Assembly: GCA_030770545.1 (NCBI GenBank) | Contig: CM061106.1 | Span: 3,870,001-3,934,000, forward strand | From: Macropodus opercularis | Lineage: Eukaryota; Chordata; Actinopteri; Anabantiformes; Osphronemidae | Reading direction: 5' to 3' | Length of the DNA: 64,000 nt | Notes under the pieces: model-generated | What the model was told of the DNA's origin: nothing | Seen by the model: the letters and a program-made list of their open reading frames with translations, nothing else | The model's database searches: none | Made by a program: the position numbers and the translations under genes | In this document: one piece after another, positions 53,722-64,000 of the stretch | Layout: every line of letters begins with the position of its first letter | Numbering within the stretch: position 1 is the first letter of the stretch

Positions 53722-56028
53722 TGAAGGTGTCCTTTATCTCTCTCTCGTGACTGTGCCTGCCTTAGGTCGTCCCGGGGTTTGAGGTGGGATCTTACCCGTC
53801 ATGGGCGAACCAGCCTTCCAAACCCGGCCAGTAGCGGTGGTCACTGAGTCGACTTACGGACGCAATACTTTTCTACTTTTACATTGTTAAATGGTACATG
53901 AGACCCTCTAGTCTTTTGTTCTCGCTACACTGCGTTAACGTGGACATTTCCCCAGTGTGGGATCAATACAGGTTAATGTTGTCTTTTCCTGTCTCGTAGC
54001 ACTTTTAGACACATTCATTCACTGGGAACAGCTTTGAGTCCAGAGGAGCCGTGAATCGAACCGCCGACCCTACGCTTGGTGGCCGACTCCTGTCTCTTCC
54101 AGTCCCAGCTGTGGTTCGTTGCGGCTGCTAACAGCAGCTTGGCGTCAAACACTCAGTGTGCGCTCATATAGCGCAGTTGTAGCTTGTTGGTACTAACACA
54201 CACACATGCTCCTCCCACACAGACACACACCCTCCTCGTCCTCCTTGACCTTAACACCACACACACACATGGTTGTAGTGTCACCGCTGGTCACGTTGTC
54301 GTGAGGTGGCTGCCACAAACATTTACAATAGGAACCATTAGTGTCTTACTTTGACATTGAGTGGCCCAGGCTGTCAGGCTGCTCCTGTGCTCCTCCTTCT
54401 CCCTCTCTGGTTATTCTTTTCACTCTTTTTGTGCCTCCCCCTTTTTCTTTCTTTGTCCTCCTCCTCCTCTCTCACCTTTTTTTCTTTCCTCTCCTCCTCC
54501 CTCCCCTTCTCCTCCCCCTCCCTCTTCTTTTTTTCTTCTCACCCCACCATGTACCCGCTAAGACGCACAAATACTTTTTGACTTCTTATTTTTTGTCTTG
54601 CTATTGGTTTGGATATACTTCTTTTTTTTAGTACCCACTCCCAGTCCAAATCTCTGTATTTTTTTTCCTCCCACTTTCTTTGCCTTATTTTCTCCTTTTC
54701 CATCCAAATTTGTATACTTTTTTAAAATTTTGCTTCCTCCTCCTCTTTCTTTCTCTGTTCTTTTTCCTGTTTTTCCTCCCTCTTTTTTTGTTTACTCACC
54801 TCCTTCTTTCTTTTCTTTTCCTCCTTCCGAGCTGCCGCCTTCTCCTCCTCCTCCGCCGTCATTCTCCTACTCCACCTTCTGCTCCACCACTCTCTCCATC
54901 TCCACCACCTTCTCCGTTCCTCCTCATTCTCATTCTCCTCCTCCACTTCCTCCACCACCTCCAGTGTCTCCATCCACCTCCTTCTCTTCTTGGCTATCAA
55001 TCTCCACCTGGCTCTCCACATCTCTATATCAAGTTTCTCCTCCATCTCCACCAACTCCTCCATTGTCTTCCATTTCTCCATTTTTCAGTTTTTTCGCTCT
55101 CGAATCTGTAATGACACAATACTAAAGTTTATTTTTTTAATAAAATATCAGTGACACAATAATAAAAACATTGTATTTTCAATTTCAAATCAAATAATCA
55201 GAGCTTCACATTGGATCTGTGTTTAATAACAGAAACACACTGATGCAGGCTTTTCTAGGTGGACGCAGACTGACGGCTGACATGTGCACAGAAGTTGAAA
55301 ACCTCGGTGAGAGCGTTTCTCTTCAGTTTCACACGTTGTTTGGCCTGTGACCTAGTGTTCAATACGTCAGGCTGGAGAACAGAAGCGCCTTCCACTGCTC
55401 TGTAGTCAGTGTTAGTACAACATGCTGCTATTCTGTCAGAGATGTCGACGATCGTGTATTTGAACGGGTCGTTGTGCTGTAACGCGATGTTGACTCTGGG
55501 GATTTTAATGAATCAAACCCTGGCTTTTCCCTTTTTAACTGGCTTGCTCCCACCTGCGGCCTAACGTTGTGCTGTTGTGGTTTCCTCTGGCGCAGGTGGA
55601 CGTCATGTTCGCTGCTCAAACTCCAGTTCGTACCATTAACTTACAGTAACTGCTAAACCCAATTAATTCAGCTCTGGCTACGTCACAGGAACAGCAGCGT
55701 TGTGACGCTGCAGCCATTTAAGTGCTTTACTTTATATGAGTGTACTTGAACTCATCACATAGCATAATGATAAGGAACCATAACATTATTTATATACCAA
55801 CACAGTCCCACACAGATCATTGTTCAAGCTCATTATACTTGAGACCAGAGGGAGGCCTGAACCTAACAAAGCATCTGTGGCGAGTGTTGTGGACTTGACT
55901 GCGTGACTTTGCCTGGACGTGTTCATTCTGCCGGAGAAACCGAGGCCGTGGTCAGTTCCCCAGAGGAGGAACCTCTGAGAGGGGAGAGTGGGACAGAGGA
56001 GCAGGTGTCTCTGCAGCTTTGACGGTAG
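53722..56028 (+). repeat. repeat block A with flanks, copy 3 (inner right)
   Basis: Matches 58,854-61,159 at a constant distance of 5,132 bp, and the left arm in reverse complement. Contains single partial 203-bp unit, tRNA-derived repeat with LINE tail, pyrimidine tract, candidate charged exon on -, the unit near 55,430-55,620, and 55,850-56,028 which the left copies lack. Confidence 0.85.
54800..55105 (-). CDS. candidate charged, Trp-rich exon (copy 3)
   Basis: Open frame between an acceptor-like 'tgtcattacag' and donor GAG/gtgagtaaac, on the minus strand. It starts MEKWKTMEELVEMEEKLDIE and keeps RRWWRWREWWSRRW and KRKKEVSKQKK. Reading through the donor the frame stops after EEEAKF. Real coding status not shown. 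Confidence 0.3.
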
Positions 56029-56199
56029 AAAACGATGCCGTTTACAAAACTACTACACTAACATTATTTGGTGAAATACTGTTTATCACACACACGATGT
56101 TGCTTTCATGACTTTAATAAGATTTCCATTCACTATTTATTAAAATTATTAAATATTTATATTTATATAAATATTATATTTCTATTTTGTTTTGTTTTT

Positions 56200-56890
56200 C
56201 CACCGATAGCTGTATGAGGTCTTTTTTTTATTATTGGGTTTAAGGATTTAGATGCTGCAGCTTAGAAAAAGTAGCACGCTATCCTTATTTTAATTCTGAA
56301 CACATTATTGACTAAAGATCATTCTTTTCTTTTTGCGAAACATTGAAGTTTCAGCGTCTGTCTAAAAGACGGTTTTCTCAACCCGCTATCAGTCGCAGAC
56401 AGACAGACAGACAGGCGTTCCCCCCCATACCTCCGCCCAAACAGATAGTTGTATGAGTTATTTTTTAATTATTATGTTTAAGGATTTAGATGCGGTAACT
56501 TAAAAAAGTAGCGCGCTATCTTTATTTTAATTCCAAGTCCATTATTGACTAAAGATCATTCTTTTCTTTTTGCGAAACATTGACGTTTCAGCGTCTGTCT
56601 AAAAGACTGTTTTCTCAACCCGCTATCAGTCGCAGACAGACAGACAGGCGTTCCCCCCCATACCTCCGCCCAAACAGATAGTTGTATGAGTTATTTTTTA
56701 ATTATTATGTTTAAGGATTTAGATGCGGTAACTTAAAAAAGTAGCGCGCTATCCTTATTTTAATTCCGAGTCCATTATTGACTAAAGATCATTCTTTTCT
56801 TTTTGCGAAACATTGAAGTTTCAGCGTCTGTCTAAAAGACTGTTTTCTCAACCCGCTATCAGTCGCAGACAGACAGACAGGCGCTCACCC
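56200..56890 (-). repeat. 234-bp tandem repeat, 3 copies
   Basis: 'gcgaaacattga' recurs at about 56,335, 56,572 and 56,805. Same unit as 31,500-31,970. Confidence 0.85.
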
Positions 56891-56938
56891 CCTACCTGCA
56901 CAGTTAGCCACAGTCTCCTGTCAACCTACCCCCTAGAG

Positions 56939-58158
56939 CAGGGGTGTCAAACTCAAATACACAGTGGGCCAAAATTGAAAACTGGAACGAAGTCGCGGGC
57001 CAACATTGATATTTACTGGGGAAAAAAAGTGGATATGGAACAAGCAAAGCTTGACTAGACTATTTCCGTAAGAAAATGCACTGTGAATGCTGTAATACTG
57101 AATTTATTCCCAAGAACCGTTGACGGTAGCTGGAGAGTTTAAAAAGTTCTTAAAGGTAGTTTAAGAAAAATCCAAGTGGTTAAAAAAAGAGCTAAACATG
57201 TTCAGAACAAGTTAAAAGTCTTAAATTTCAAAATAAAGCATAATGAAGTAATATTAAATAGGTATTTATAATTAAATAATTAAAGAAAACACAGTTGAGT
57301 TGATCCAAACAGTAAAAGTATAGAAAACGACTAAAACGTGTTGATAGAATTTTGCAGGACTTTCCTGACATTACTGAAGTTTTAAAAGCATTATTACAAC
57401 AAGCAGAACGTTCAGATTCAATGTGATGAATCAATCAATCAATAAACATCACATTTAAAAAGGTGCAATCAGGGGAGGATTTGAACCGGTAGCCTCACGT
57501 AGTAGTGTGCAACAGACTAACCCCTGGACTATCTGAGCAGCTAGGAGTGTCTCCGCGCGCCACTCAGACATCCTGTCAGTGACAGCTGACTGCTGTAGCT
57601 GTGGCGATTCGCCGAGGGAAGCGAAACCCGTTAAACGTGCTCGTTGCAGCAAAACCGTAACACGAATCACAAAAACCACCCGAAAGCCGATACTTTAATC
57701 TGCGACTTGTGTGAGTTTCATGTCCAAAGACATTTTTGAATTCCCAGCGATCGATCTGTCTCTTCTGCTCCGCGAGTCAGGCAGAAAAATGAGGGGTTCA
57801 ATGGCCCAGAAGCGGCCGCTCCGGTAAACAGTGAACAAGTAGACAAGTGTCTACATTCGCTTCACAGCGTTCACAGTGATAATGTTAGGAAAACAATACA
57901 GTTAACGCTTCTTCCATTTTGGGGGGTAGCACGGTGCCAGTATTAGCATACGTTCTCTATGACTATGGTCAACAGAGTGGGCGTTAATGGGTCCTCTCGC
58001 GATTGACGCCAACAAAGAATTCTGGGATTTGTAGTATTAGCGGTACATGATAATTACCGGCGGGCCAGCTCTAATAGTAATTTGGTTTGGCTTCGCGGGC
58101 CAAATATAATTACGCTGCGGGCCAAATTTGGCCCGCGGGCCAGAGTTTGACACCTATG
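56939..58158. mobile_element. non-autonomous hAT transposon, second copy, TSD CCCTAGAG
   Basis: Flanked by CCCTAGAG at 56,931-56,938 and 58,159-58,166, the complement of the duplication at the left copy. Same ends and same nested Helitron-like end. It differs by a short 'atca' repeat at about 57,428. Confidence 0.9.
57455..57550 (-). other. tRNA-like sequence inside hAT, second copy
   Basis: Mirror of 30,868-30,960, with A-box-like and B-box-like motifs. Confidence 0.4.
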
Positions 58159-58588
58159 CCCTAGAGCCCCCGCCTCCCGGAACGAAAGTCCACACACTCA
58201 GTTTACACAGCGACTCTGCATGAGACGGACGCTGCAGGAGCCGCTCCTCAGAAAATGCCAGATTCTTACTTTGTAAAAGGTAAACGCTTAGTTTCACACT
58301 ATGTCTCAGTTTAATTTAACTTCGAGTTTGTTTTTAGTCCTGTTTTGTTTCCCTTGAGAATTGTAGGACACACACACACATAATGTTTTGCTGTATGTGA
58401 GGTTGTTTAAAGTAGAAAAACTGTTACCATTTACAAAACTAGTAAGTCAACATCATTTTATTTTTTACCTCCGCACATATTCTTCACTAAAGAACTTTCT
58501 TTTCTTTTCTTTTTTCAACGTCATTCCCTGTTTGCTGTCTAACACTTGTTACAAATAGTCCCCCCACACCAACCACCCCCTGTCACGA

Positions 58589-58619
<31 letters not shown>

Positions 58620-58640
58620 CATAAACCCTGAAGTGAATAA

Positions 58641-61600
58641 AACAACCAACAATCCTCAGAAACACCATTCTAACATCACAATAATAAAAACTCCTATTAC
58701 ACAATAAATGAACCCCCGTTTTCAGATTTGTTTTTTAAAATAATTTCATAAATATCATATCATATTAGGGGCAGGTTTAGGGAGAGTCTTAGATAAGGAT
58801 CGTCCAATCAGAAGCTGTGACCCCCCACCTAGAACTGTCAAAATTATTTTGATGGAAGGTGTCCTTTATCTCTCTCTCGTGACTGTGCCTGCCTTAGGTC
58901 GTCCCGGGGTTTGAGGTGGGATCTTACCCGTCATGGGCGAACCAGCCTTCCAAACCCGGCCAGTAGCGGTGGTCACTGAGTCGACTTACGGACGCAATAC
59001 TTTTCTACTTTTACATTTTTAAATGGTGCATGAGACCCTCTAGTCTTTTGTTCTCGCTACACTGCGTTAACGTGGACATTTCCCCAGTGTGGGATCAATA
59101 CAGGTTAATGTTGTCTTTTCCTGTCTCGTAGCACTTTTAGACACATTCATTCACTGGGAACAGCTTTGAGTCCAGAGGAGCCGTGAATCGAACCGCCGAC
59201 CCTACGATTGGTGGCCGACTCCTGTCTCTTCCAGTCCCAGCTGTGGTTCGTTGCGGCTGCTAACAGCAGCTTGGCGTCAAACACTCAGTGTGCGCTCATA
59301 TAGCGCAGTTGTAGCTTGTTGGTACTAACACACACACATGCTCCTCCCACACAGACACACACCCTCCTCGTCCTCCTTGACCTTAACACCACACACACAC
59401 ATGGTTGTAGTGTCACCGCTGGTCACGTTGTCGTCAGGTGGCTGCCACAAACATTTACAATAGGAACCATTAGTGTCTTACTTTGACATTGAGTGGCCCA
59501 GGCTGTCAGGCTGCTCCTGTGCTCCTCCTTCTCCCTCTCTGGTTATTCTTTTCACTCTTTTTGTGCCTCCCCCTTTTTCTTTCTTTGTCCTCCTCCTCCT
59601 CTCTCACCTTTTTTTCTTTCCTCTCCTCCTCCCTCCCCTTCTCCTCCCCCTCCCTCTTCTTTTTTTCTTCTCACCCCACCATGTACCCGCTAAGACGCAC
59701 AAATACTTTTTGACTTCTTATTTTTTGTCTTGCTATTGGTTTGGATATACTTCTTTTTTTTAGTACCCACTCCCAGTCCAAATCTCTGTATTTTTTTTCC
59801 TCCCACTTTCTTTGCCTTATTTTCTCCTTTTCCATCCAAATTTGTATACTTTTTTAAAATTTTGCTTCCTCCTCCTCTTTCTTTCTCTGTTCTTTTTCCT
59901 GTTTTTCCTCCCTCTTTTTTTGTTTACTCACCTCCTTCTTTCTTTTCTTTTCCTCCTTCCGAGCTGCCGCCTTCTCCTCCTCCTCCGCCGTCATTCTCCT
60001 ACTCCACCTTCTGCTCCACCACTCTCTCCATCTCCACCACCTTCTCCGTTCCTCCTCATTCTCATTCTCCTCCTCCACTTCCTCCACCACCTCCAGTGTC
60101 TCCATCCACCTCCTTCTCTTCTTGGCTATCAATCTCCACCTGGCTCTCCACATCTCTATATCAAGTTTCTCCTCCATCTCCACCAACTCCTCCATTGTCT
60201 TCCATTTCTCCATTTTTCAGTTTTTTCGCTCTCGAATCTGTAATGACACAATACTAAAGTTTATTTTTTTAATAAAATATCAGTGACACAATAATAAAAA
60301 CATTGTATTTTCAATTTCAAATCAAATAATCAAAGCTTCACATTGGATCCGTGTTTAATAACAGATACACACTGATGCAGGCTTTTCTAGGTGGACGCAG
60401 ACTGACGGCTGACATGTGCACAGAAGTTGAAAACCTCGGTGAGAGCGTTTCTCTTCAGTGTCACGCGTTGTTTGACCTGTGACCTAGTGTTCAATACGTC
60501 AGGCTGGAGAACAGAAGCGCCTTCCACTCCTCTGTAGTCAGTGTTAGTACAACATGCTGCTATTCTGTCAGAGATGTCGACGATCGTGTATTTGAACGGG
60601 TCGTTGTGCTGTAACGCGATGTTGACTCTGGGGATTTTAATGAATCAAACCCTGGCTTTTCCCTTTTTAACTGGCTTGCTCCCACCTGCGGCCTAACGTT
60701 GTGCTGTTGTGGTTTCCTCTGGCGCAGGTGGACGTCATGTTCGCTGCTCAAACTCCAGTTCGTACCATTAACTTACAGTAACTGCTAAACCCAATTAATT
60801 CAGCTCTGGCTACGTCACAGGAACAGCAGCGTTGTGACGCTGCAGCCATTTAAGTGCTTTACTTTATATGAGTGTACTTGAACTCATCACATAGCATAAT
60901 GATAAGGAACCATAACATTATTTATATACCAACACAGTCCCACACAGATCATTGTTCAAGCTCATTATACTTGAGACCAGAGGGAGGCCTGAACCTAACA
61001 AAGCATCTGTGGCGAGTGTTGTGGACTTGACTGCGTGACTTTGCCTGGACGTGTTCATTCTGCCGGAGAAACCGAGGCCGTGGTCAGTTCCCCAGAGGAG
61101 GAACCTCTGAGAGGGGAGAGTGGGACAGAGGAGCAGGTGTCTCTGCAGCTTTGACGGTACCGACCCTTCAGTTAGCATCAGCGTGCTAACGGCTAGCATC
61201 GCTGTATAGGCGCTCCCCTTTAGCATAAGGGCCGTTAGCATCCAGCGATCGCCACGCCAGGATCGCCACGTCAGGATCACCACGCCAGGATTACCACAAC
61301 AGGTTATGGCAAGCGGCTCCTATCAAAATACGTCACCTCCTACCACATCATCACAGCTGGGACGGCAGATTGGACGACTTCAAGGTTGCTAGGACACCGT
61401 TTTTGACGCCGTCGCCTGGCAGGACGCCATCGAAAGCGGCGCAAAAATGCTAACTCAACGTCGCTTTGGCTGGCGTCCAACAAGTACCGTCCAATACGGC
61501 GTTCCGAGCTGTTCACAGCTGCGTTTCTTGCGCCACTTCCGGTCTCGCTGGACGGCGTAAAAAGCATTGCCTAGCTCCCATGCTAATATTCTCTGCCCTT

Positions 61601-61650
61601 GTTTTTCTCCACCAATAAATTCAAAGTGACTCGATCCAATCACTGATGAA
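58641..61650 (+). repeat. repeat block A with flanks, copy 4 (outer right)
   Basis: Starts with about 120 bp of the Maverick-like terminus (58,660-58,775), then 'aggggcaggtttagggagag', then the same unit as 53,722-56,028. It goes on into 61,159-61,650, which is the reverse complement of 32,930-33,300 (GC-rich segment and short repeats). No known gene. Confidence 0.85.
59932..60237 (-). CDS. candidate charged, Trp-rich exon (copy 4)
   Basis: The encoded sequence is identical to that of copy 3 (54,800-55,105), with the same acceptor- and donor-like ends. Confidence 0.3.
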
Positions 61651-62143
61651 CTATTCGCATTATAGTTCACGCTTTTCCTTTGTTTTTCTACTCACAAAAA
61701 GTTTGTCTTGTCTTTGTATATACAATTGATGGGAAACACCACAGTTACTTTTTAATCTCAATGTCTGTGAGTGCTCCTGTTCTGGTGATTAACTGAACCT
61801 CCCTCTTCTTAGACAAAATCTTCTAGTTCTCCTACAACCAGCTCCTACTGTTTGGAGAACAGTTAAATCCTCCACACTGGAGAATTTCACTGGAACAACT
61901 GACAATTACATATGTCAACTTCTTCAAAGTACAAGGCAAAAGAATAAAATATTTTGGGCACCAGATGGCGGTATACATGTTTGCAATTTTACACCAACAG
62001 AAATAAGCGTGATGGTCACTCCTAAATGGTTTATTTTGTATTTTATGTTCTTTACAAGGATATGGTATGTACAGAAATTCTGTCAAAATAAATTGTCAAT
62101 TTATACAGCACCTCCCTTATACAGCCAGTGCAGGGGAGAATCA
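61651..62143. other. spacer, no gene seen
   Basis: Lies between the repeat cluster and the transposase. No terminal inverted repeat for the next element was recognised here. Confidence 0.4.
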
Positions 62144-63625
62144 CTATAGCACAGAATCCAAAAAGGATATGAGATTCCGGATTATTTGTATTCCAAGTTC
62201 TCCTCTCAAACCACTTAAGGGGTCAAACTGTGCCTCAACCTGCTGCAATATGGCACCATCCAAACTGTGGTGGATATCAGGTAACACAACGGTGGCTGGC
62301 CAGTCTACCAACAATGCCAATTCATTAGGACCAGGAGTAGCAAAGATGTCCTGCATAGCTGTAGAACGTCTACCCTGTTGTTCAAGACAGCCTCTAATAA
62401 ACAACTGTAGTGGGGTCATGTGTCTCTCCGTTCTCAAACCATGGTTGTTCCACTGCCTCCGGAAGTCTGATAAATCTCGGTTTATCCTTGGAAGATACAC
62501 ATAGTGTAGAGCCCAGAGGTGTACTTCATTGTCAACATCAATGATGCCCTCACTTTCCAGATAGTAAAATAAAGAATAATAAACATTTGTTAGTCCATGC
62601 CAAAGATCACCCCAGAGTCTCTCAATCCTTTGATTGTGAACACTTCGTCCTTGGAGAACACTACCTCGCCGAAGACCTCTAAAAACGTTCATCAACAGTG
62701 CCACAGCGTTGTTCTCTCCTCCTCTGTCACTCCTGACTCTGGAAGGCACTCCATAGCGGACAACGGCTTCCACAAAACTGTCCAACACAGTAGTGCTGCG
62801 GTTGTTATTTGAGGCACGAAGGAACCACAACGCGACTGTATCCATCAATTCCTCCATGAATTACTATTCTCCATCTAAAATCAAACAGATAAAATAGACA
62901 AGAGTTATACAAGGACACTGCTTTTTGGAAGATATGTCAAACAAAATGTTTGTAATAGAATGAAACCATGCTGCAACAACCAATACCTGATGAGCTTGTG
63001 ATTTCCATCTATGTGCCACAAACTATTTGGACCTGCCACATGATGGACGCGTCTCTGAGGTCTATGCAACAGGGCTCGAAGTGCAGCTGCTCCTGGATAA
63101 ATTCTGAGCATGCTTGCGCGAATCCTTCGACGTTGCACACGAAGCCCTCTGGATCTTAACGATGCTCTTACCGACTCAGGACCAATCAGGTCATTGCCAC
63201 CCACAATGTCTTTGACAATGTCATCCAGGTCAGTATCTTGCATATTTGAGTACACAGATGAACTGCTCAAGTTGAATTTTCTGAAAGTAGCAAAAACAAA
63301 CAATCTGTCTATTATGCTGTTGCACTATGGTTACGTAATGTCCATATAAATCACAAACAAGAAATATTTAATGACTATGTGAAAAGATTTAAAACTAATA
63401 CTAGCACTTATGTGAATTAACATTAAAGACCAACATAGCGACATTAAAGGACCATTCACCTCAAACGGCGGTTCACTGTTGTCAAAGACACATTTAGAAT
63501 ATTTGCCATTTCAGATGCAGTAAAGCCAACTGATCTCAGGAAAGACAGCTGTTCCGCCGTGATTGAATAGTGAGGTCGACCTCTGCCTTCCCTCCAAACC
63601 AACGGTGCCTGATATCCATGATAAG
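62144..63625 (-). pseudogene. second integrase-type DDE transposase (IS3EU-like group), one frameshift
   Basis: Three exons on the minus strand: 63,625-63,460 (helix-turn-helix part, SITAEQLSFLRSVGFTASEM and NILNVSLTTVNRRLR), 63,280-62,987, and 62,874-62,144. The junctions keep GT/AG and phase. The core has SLWHIDGNHKLIR (first Asp), RVRSDRGGEN (second Asp) and NQRIERLWGDL (third, Glu). The third exon starts RIVIHGGIDGYSR and changes frame near 62,825. It is related to, but clearly different from, the transposase at 26,207-27,553: the first motif, spacing and C-terminal part differ. More exons may lie beyond the window. Confidence 0.75.
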
Positions 63626-64000
63626 CTGCAACAACAAAAACTCAAAGTTAACAAATAGGCAATAATTCTTCTTTGTTCCTCTCCACTGCGATTAAAATTT
63701 AATTATTAAAATTAATTACAATTTATTGAATGGGTTTTCAAATAAATCGCTTGCTCAGGTGGGATTGGTTAAGTTTTCTATGTAGTTGCGACGGTGTTAA
63801 ACTTTGTAAAGGTTGTCAAGATAAGTTCTATCGTTACATCTAGACAGTGAAAGTGCAAGTGAACTTGAAATGTAAGCTGGCGTTAAAGTGCCACCAGGTG
63901 GCAGTGCAAGTACAGAAATCCTATATTGTTAAACGATTCATACTGCATGTCGTCCACAATACTGTATTATGCTTTAGCAGTAAACTGTGAAGTAACAAAG
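63626..64000. other. upstream of transposase, no feature seen
   Basis: AT-rich, probably intron or 5' region of the transposase gene. The window ends before any element boundary. Confidence 0.4.

Larger units (their letters stand above)
56029..58640 (-). repeat. repeat block B, copy 2
   Basis: Reverse complement of 29,749-32,150. Has three rather than two 234-bp units (56,200-56,890), the same hAT insertion, and a CA tract at 58,590-58,619. Confidence 0.85.

Noticed and set aside
27694..61650. A single intact giant virus or large autonomous mobile element covering the whole cluster
   Set aside because: No DNA polymerase, helicase or other replication gene was found, the same genes occur twice in inverted order, and the junctions are sharp breaks between unrelated repeats. 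A nested, duplicated cluster explains it better.

Overview
The window is nuclear DNA of a bony fish, most likely a teleost. The support is spliced vertebrate genes (GT/AG introns), a vertebrate tRNA-Leu, fish-type LINE, Gypsy, hAT, Helitron-like and LTR relics, and Maverick/Polinton (adintovirus-like) genes of the kind common in fish. The species cannot be named from sequence alone.

Positions 1-20,281 are ordinary genic flank. They hold a six-exon gene for a small secreted lipocalin-like protein (3,781-5,014), a tRNA-Leu(UAA), a tRNA-Ser-like pseudogene, scattered transposon relics, and a Wiskott-Aldrich-syndrome-protein-like gene (13,317-19,504). Its 3' exons are tandemly duplicated, and its readable product has a WH1, a GTPase-binding domain, a proline-rich segment and one WH2 but no acidic Arp2/3-binding tail.

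Positions 20,282-27,693 are one 7.4-kb DNA transposon with about 88-bp terminal inverted repeats. It carries a spliced HECT-domain gene on the + strand and a spliced integrase-type DDE transposase on the - strand. Both carry frameshifts, and an LTR-like element (TSD TACAG) sits in the HECT gene. A second, related integrase-type transposase lies at 62,144-63,625.

Positions 27,694-61,650 are a rearranged repeat cluster with inverted symmetry. At its centre (43,997-49,060) is an imperfect palindrome of Helitron-like sequence with outward-facing hairpin-CTAG ends. On each side lies a Maverick/Polinton-like element in mirror orientation (37,288-43,996 and 49,061-53,721). Recognisable genes are integrase with chromodomain, packaging ATPase, adenain-like protease remnant, double-jelly-roll major capsid protein, minor capsid (penton-like) protein, a pX-like basic protein and three small conserved ORFs. 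PolB is absent, most genes are broken, and several breaks are shared by both copies. The minor capsid ORF is the exception: it is open in both. Outside the elements lie two repeat blocks: block A (four copies, with a highly charged, Trp-rich candidate exon) and block B (two copies, each with the same hAT insertion and a 234-bp tandem repeat). Two block A copies on the right are direct duplicates exactly 5,132 bp apart with no net indel over 2.3 kb, so part of the cluster is very young. The cluster looks like a decaying endogenous-virus/transposon nest amplified by inverted and direct duplication.
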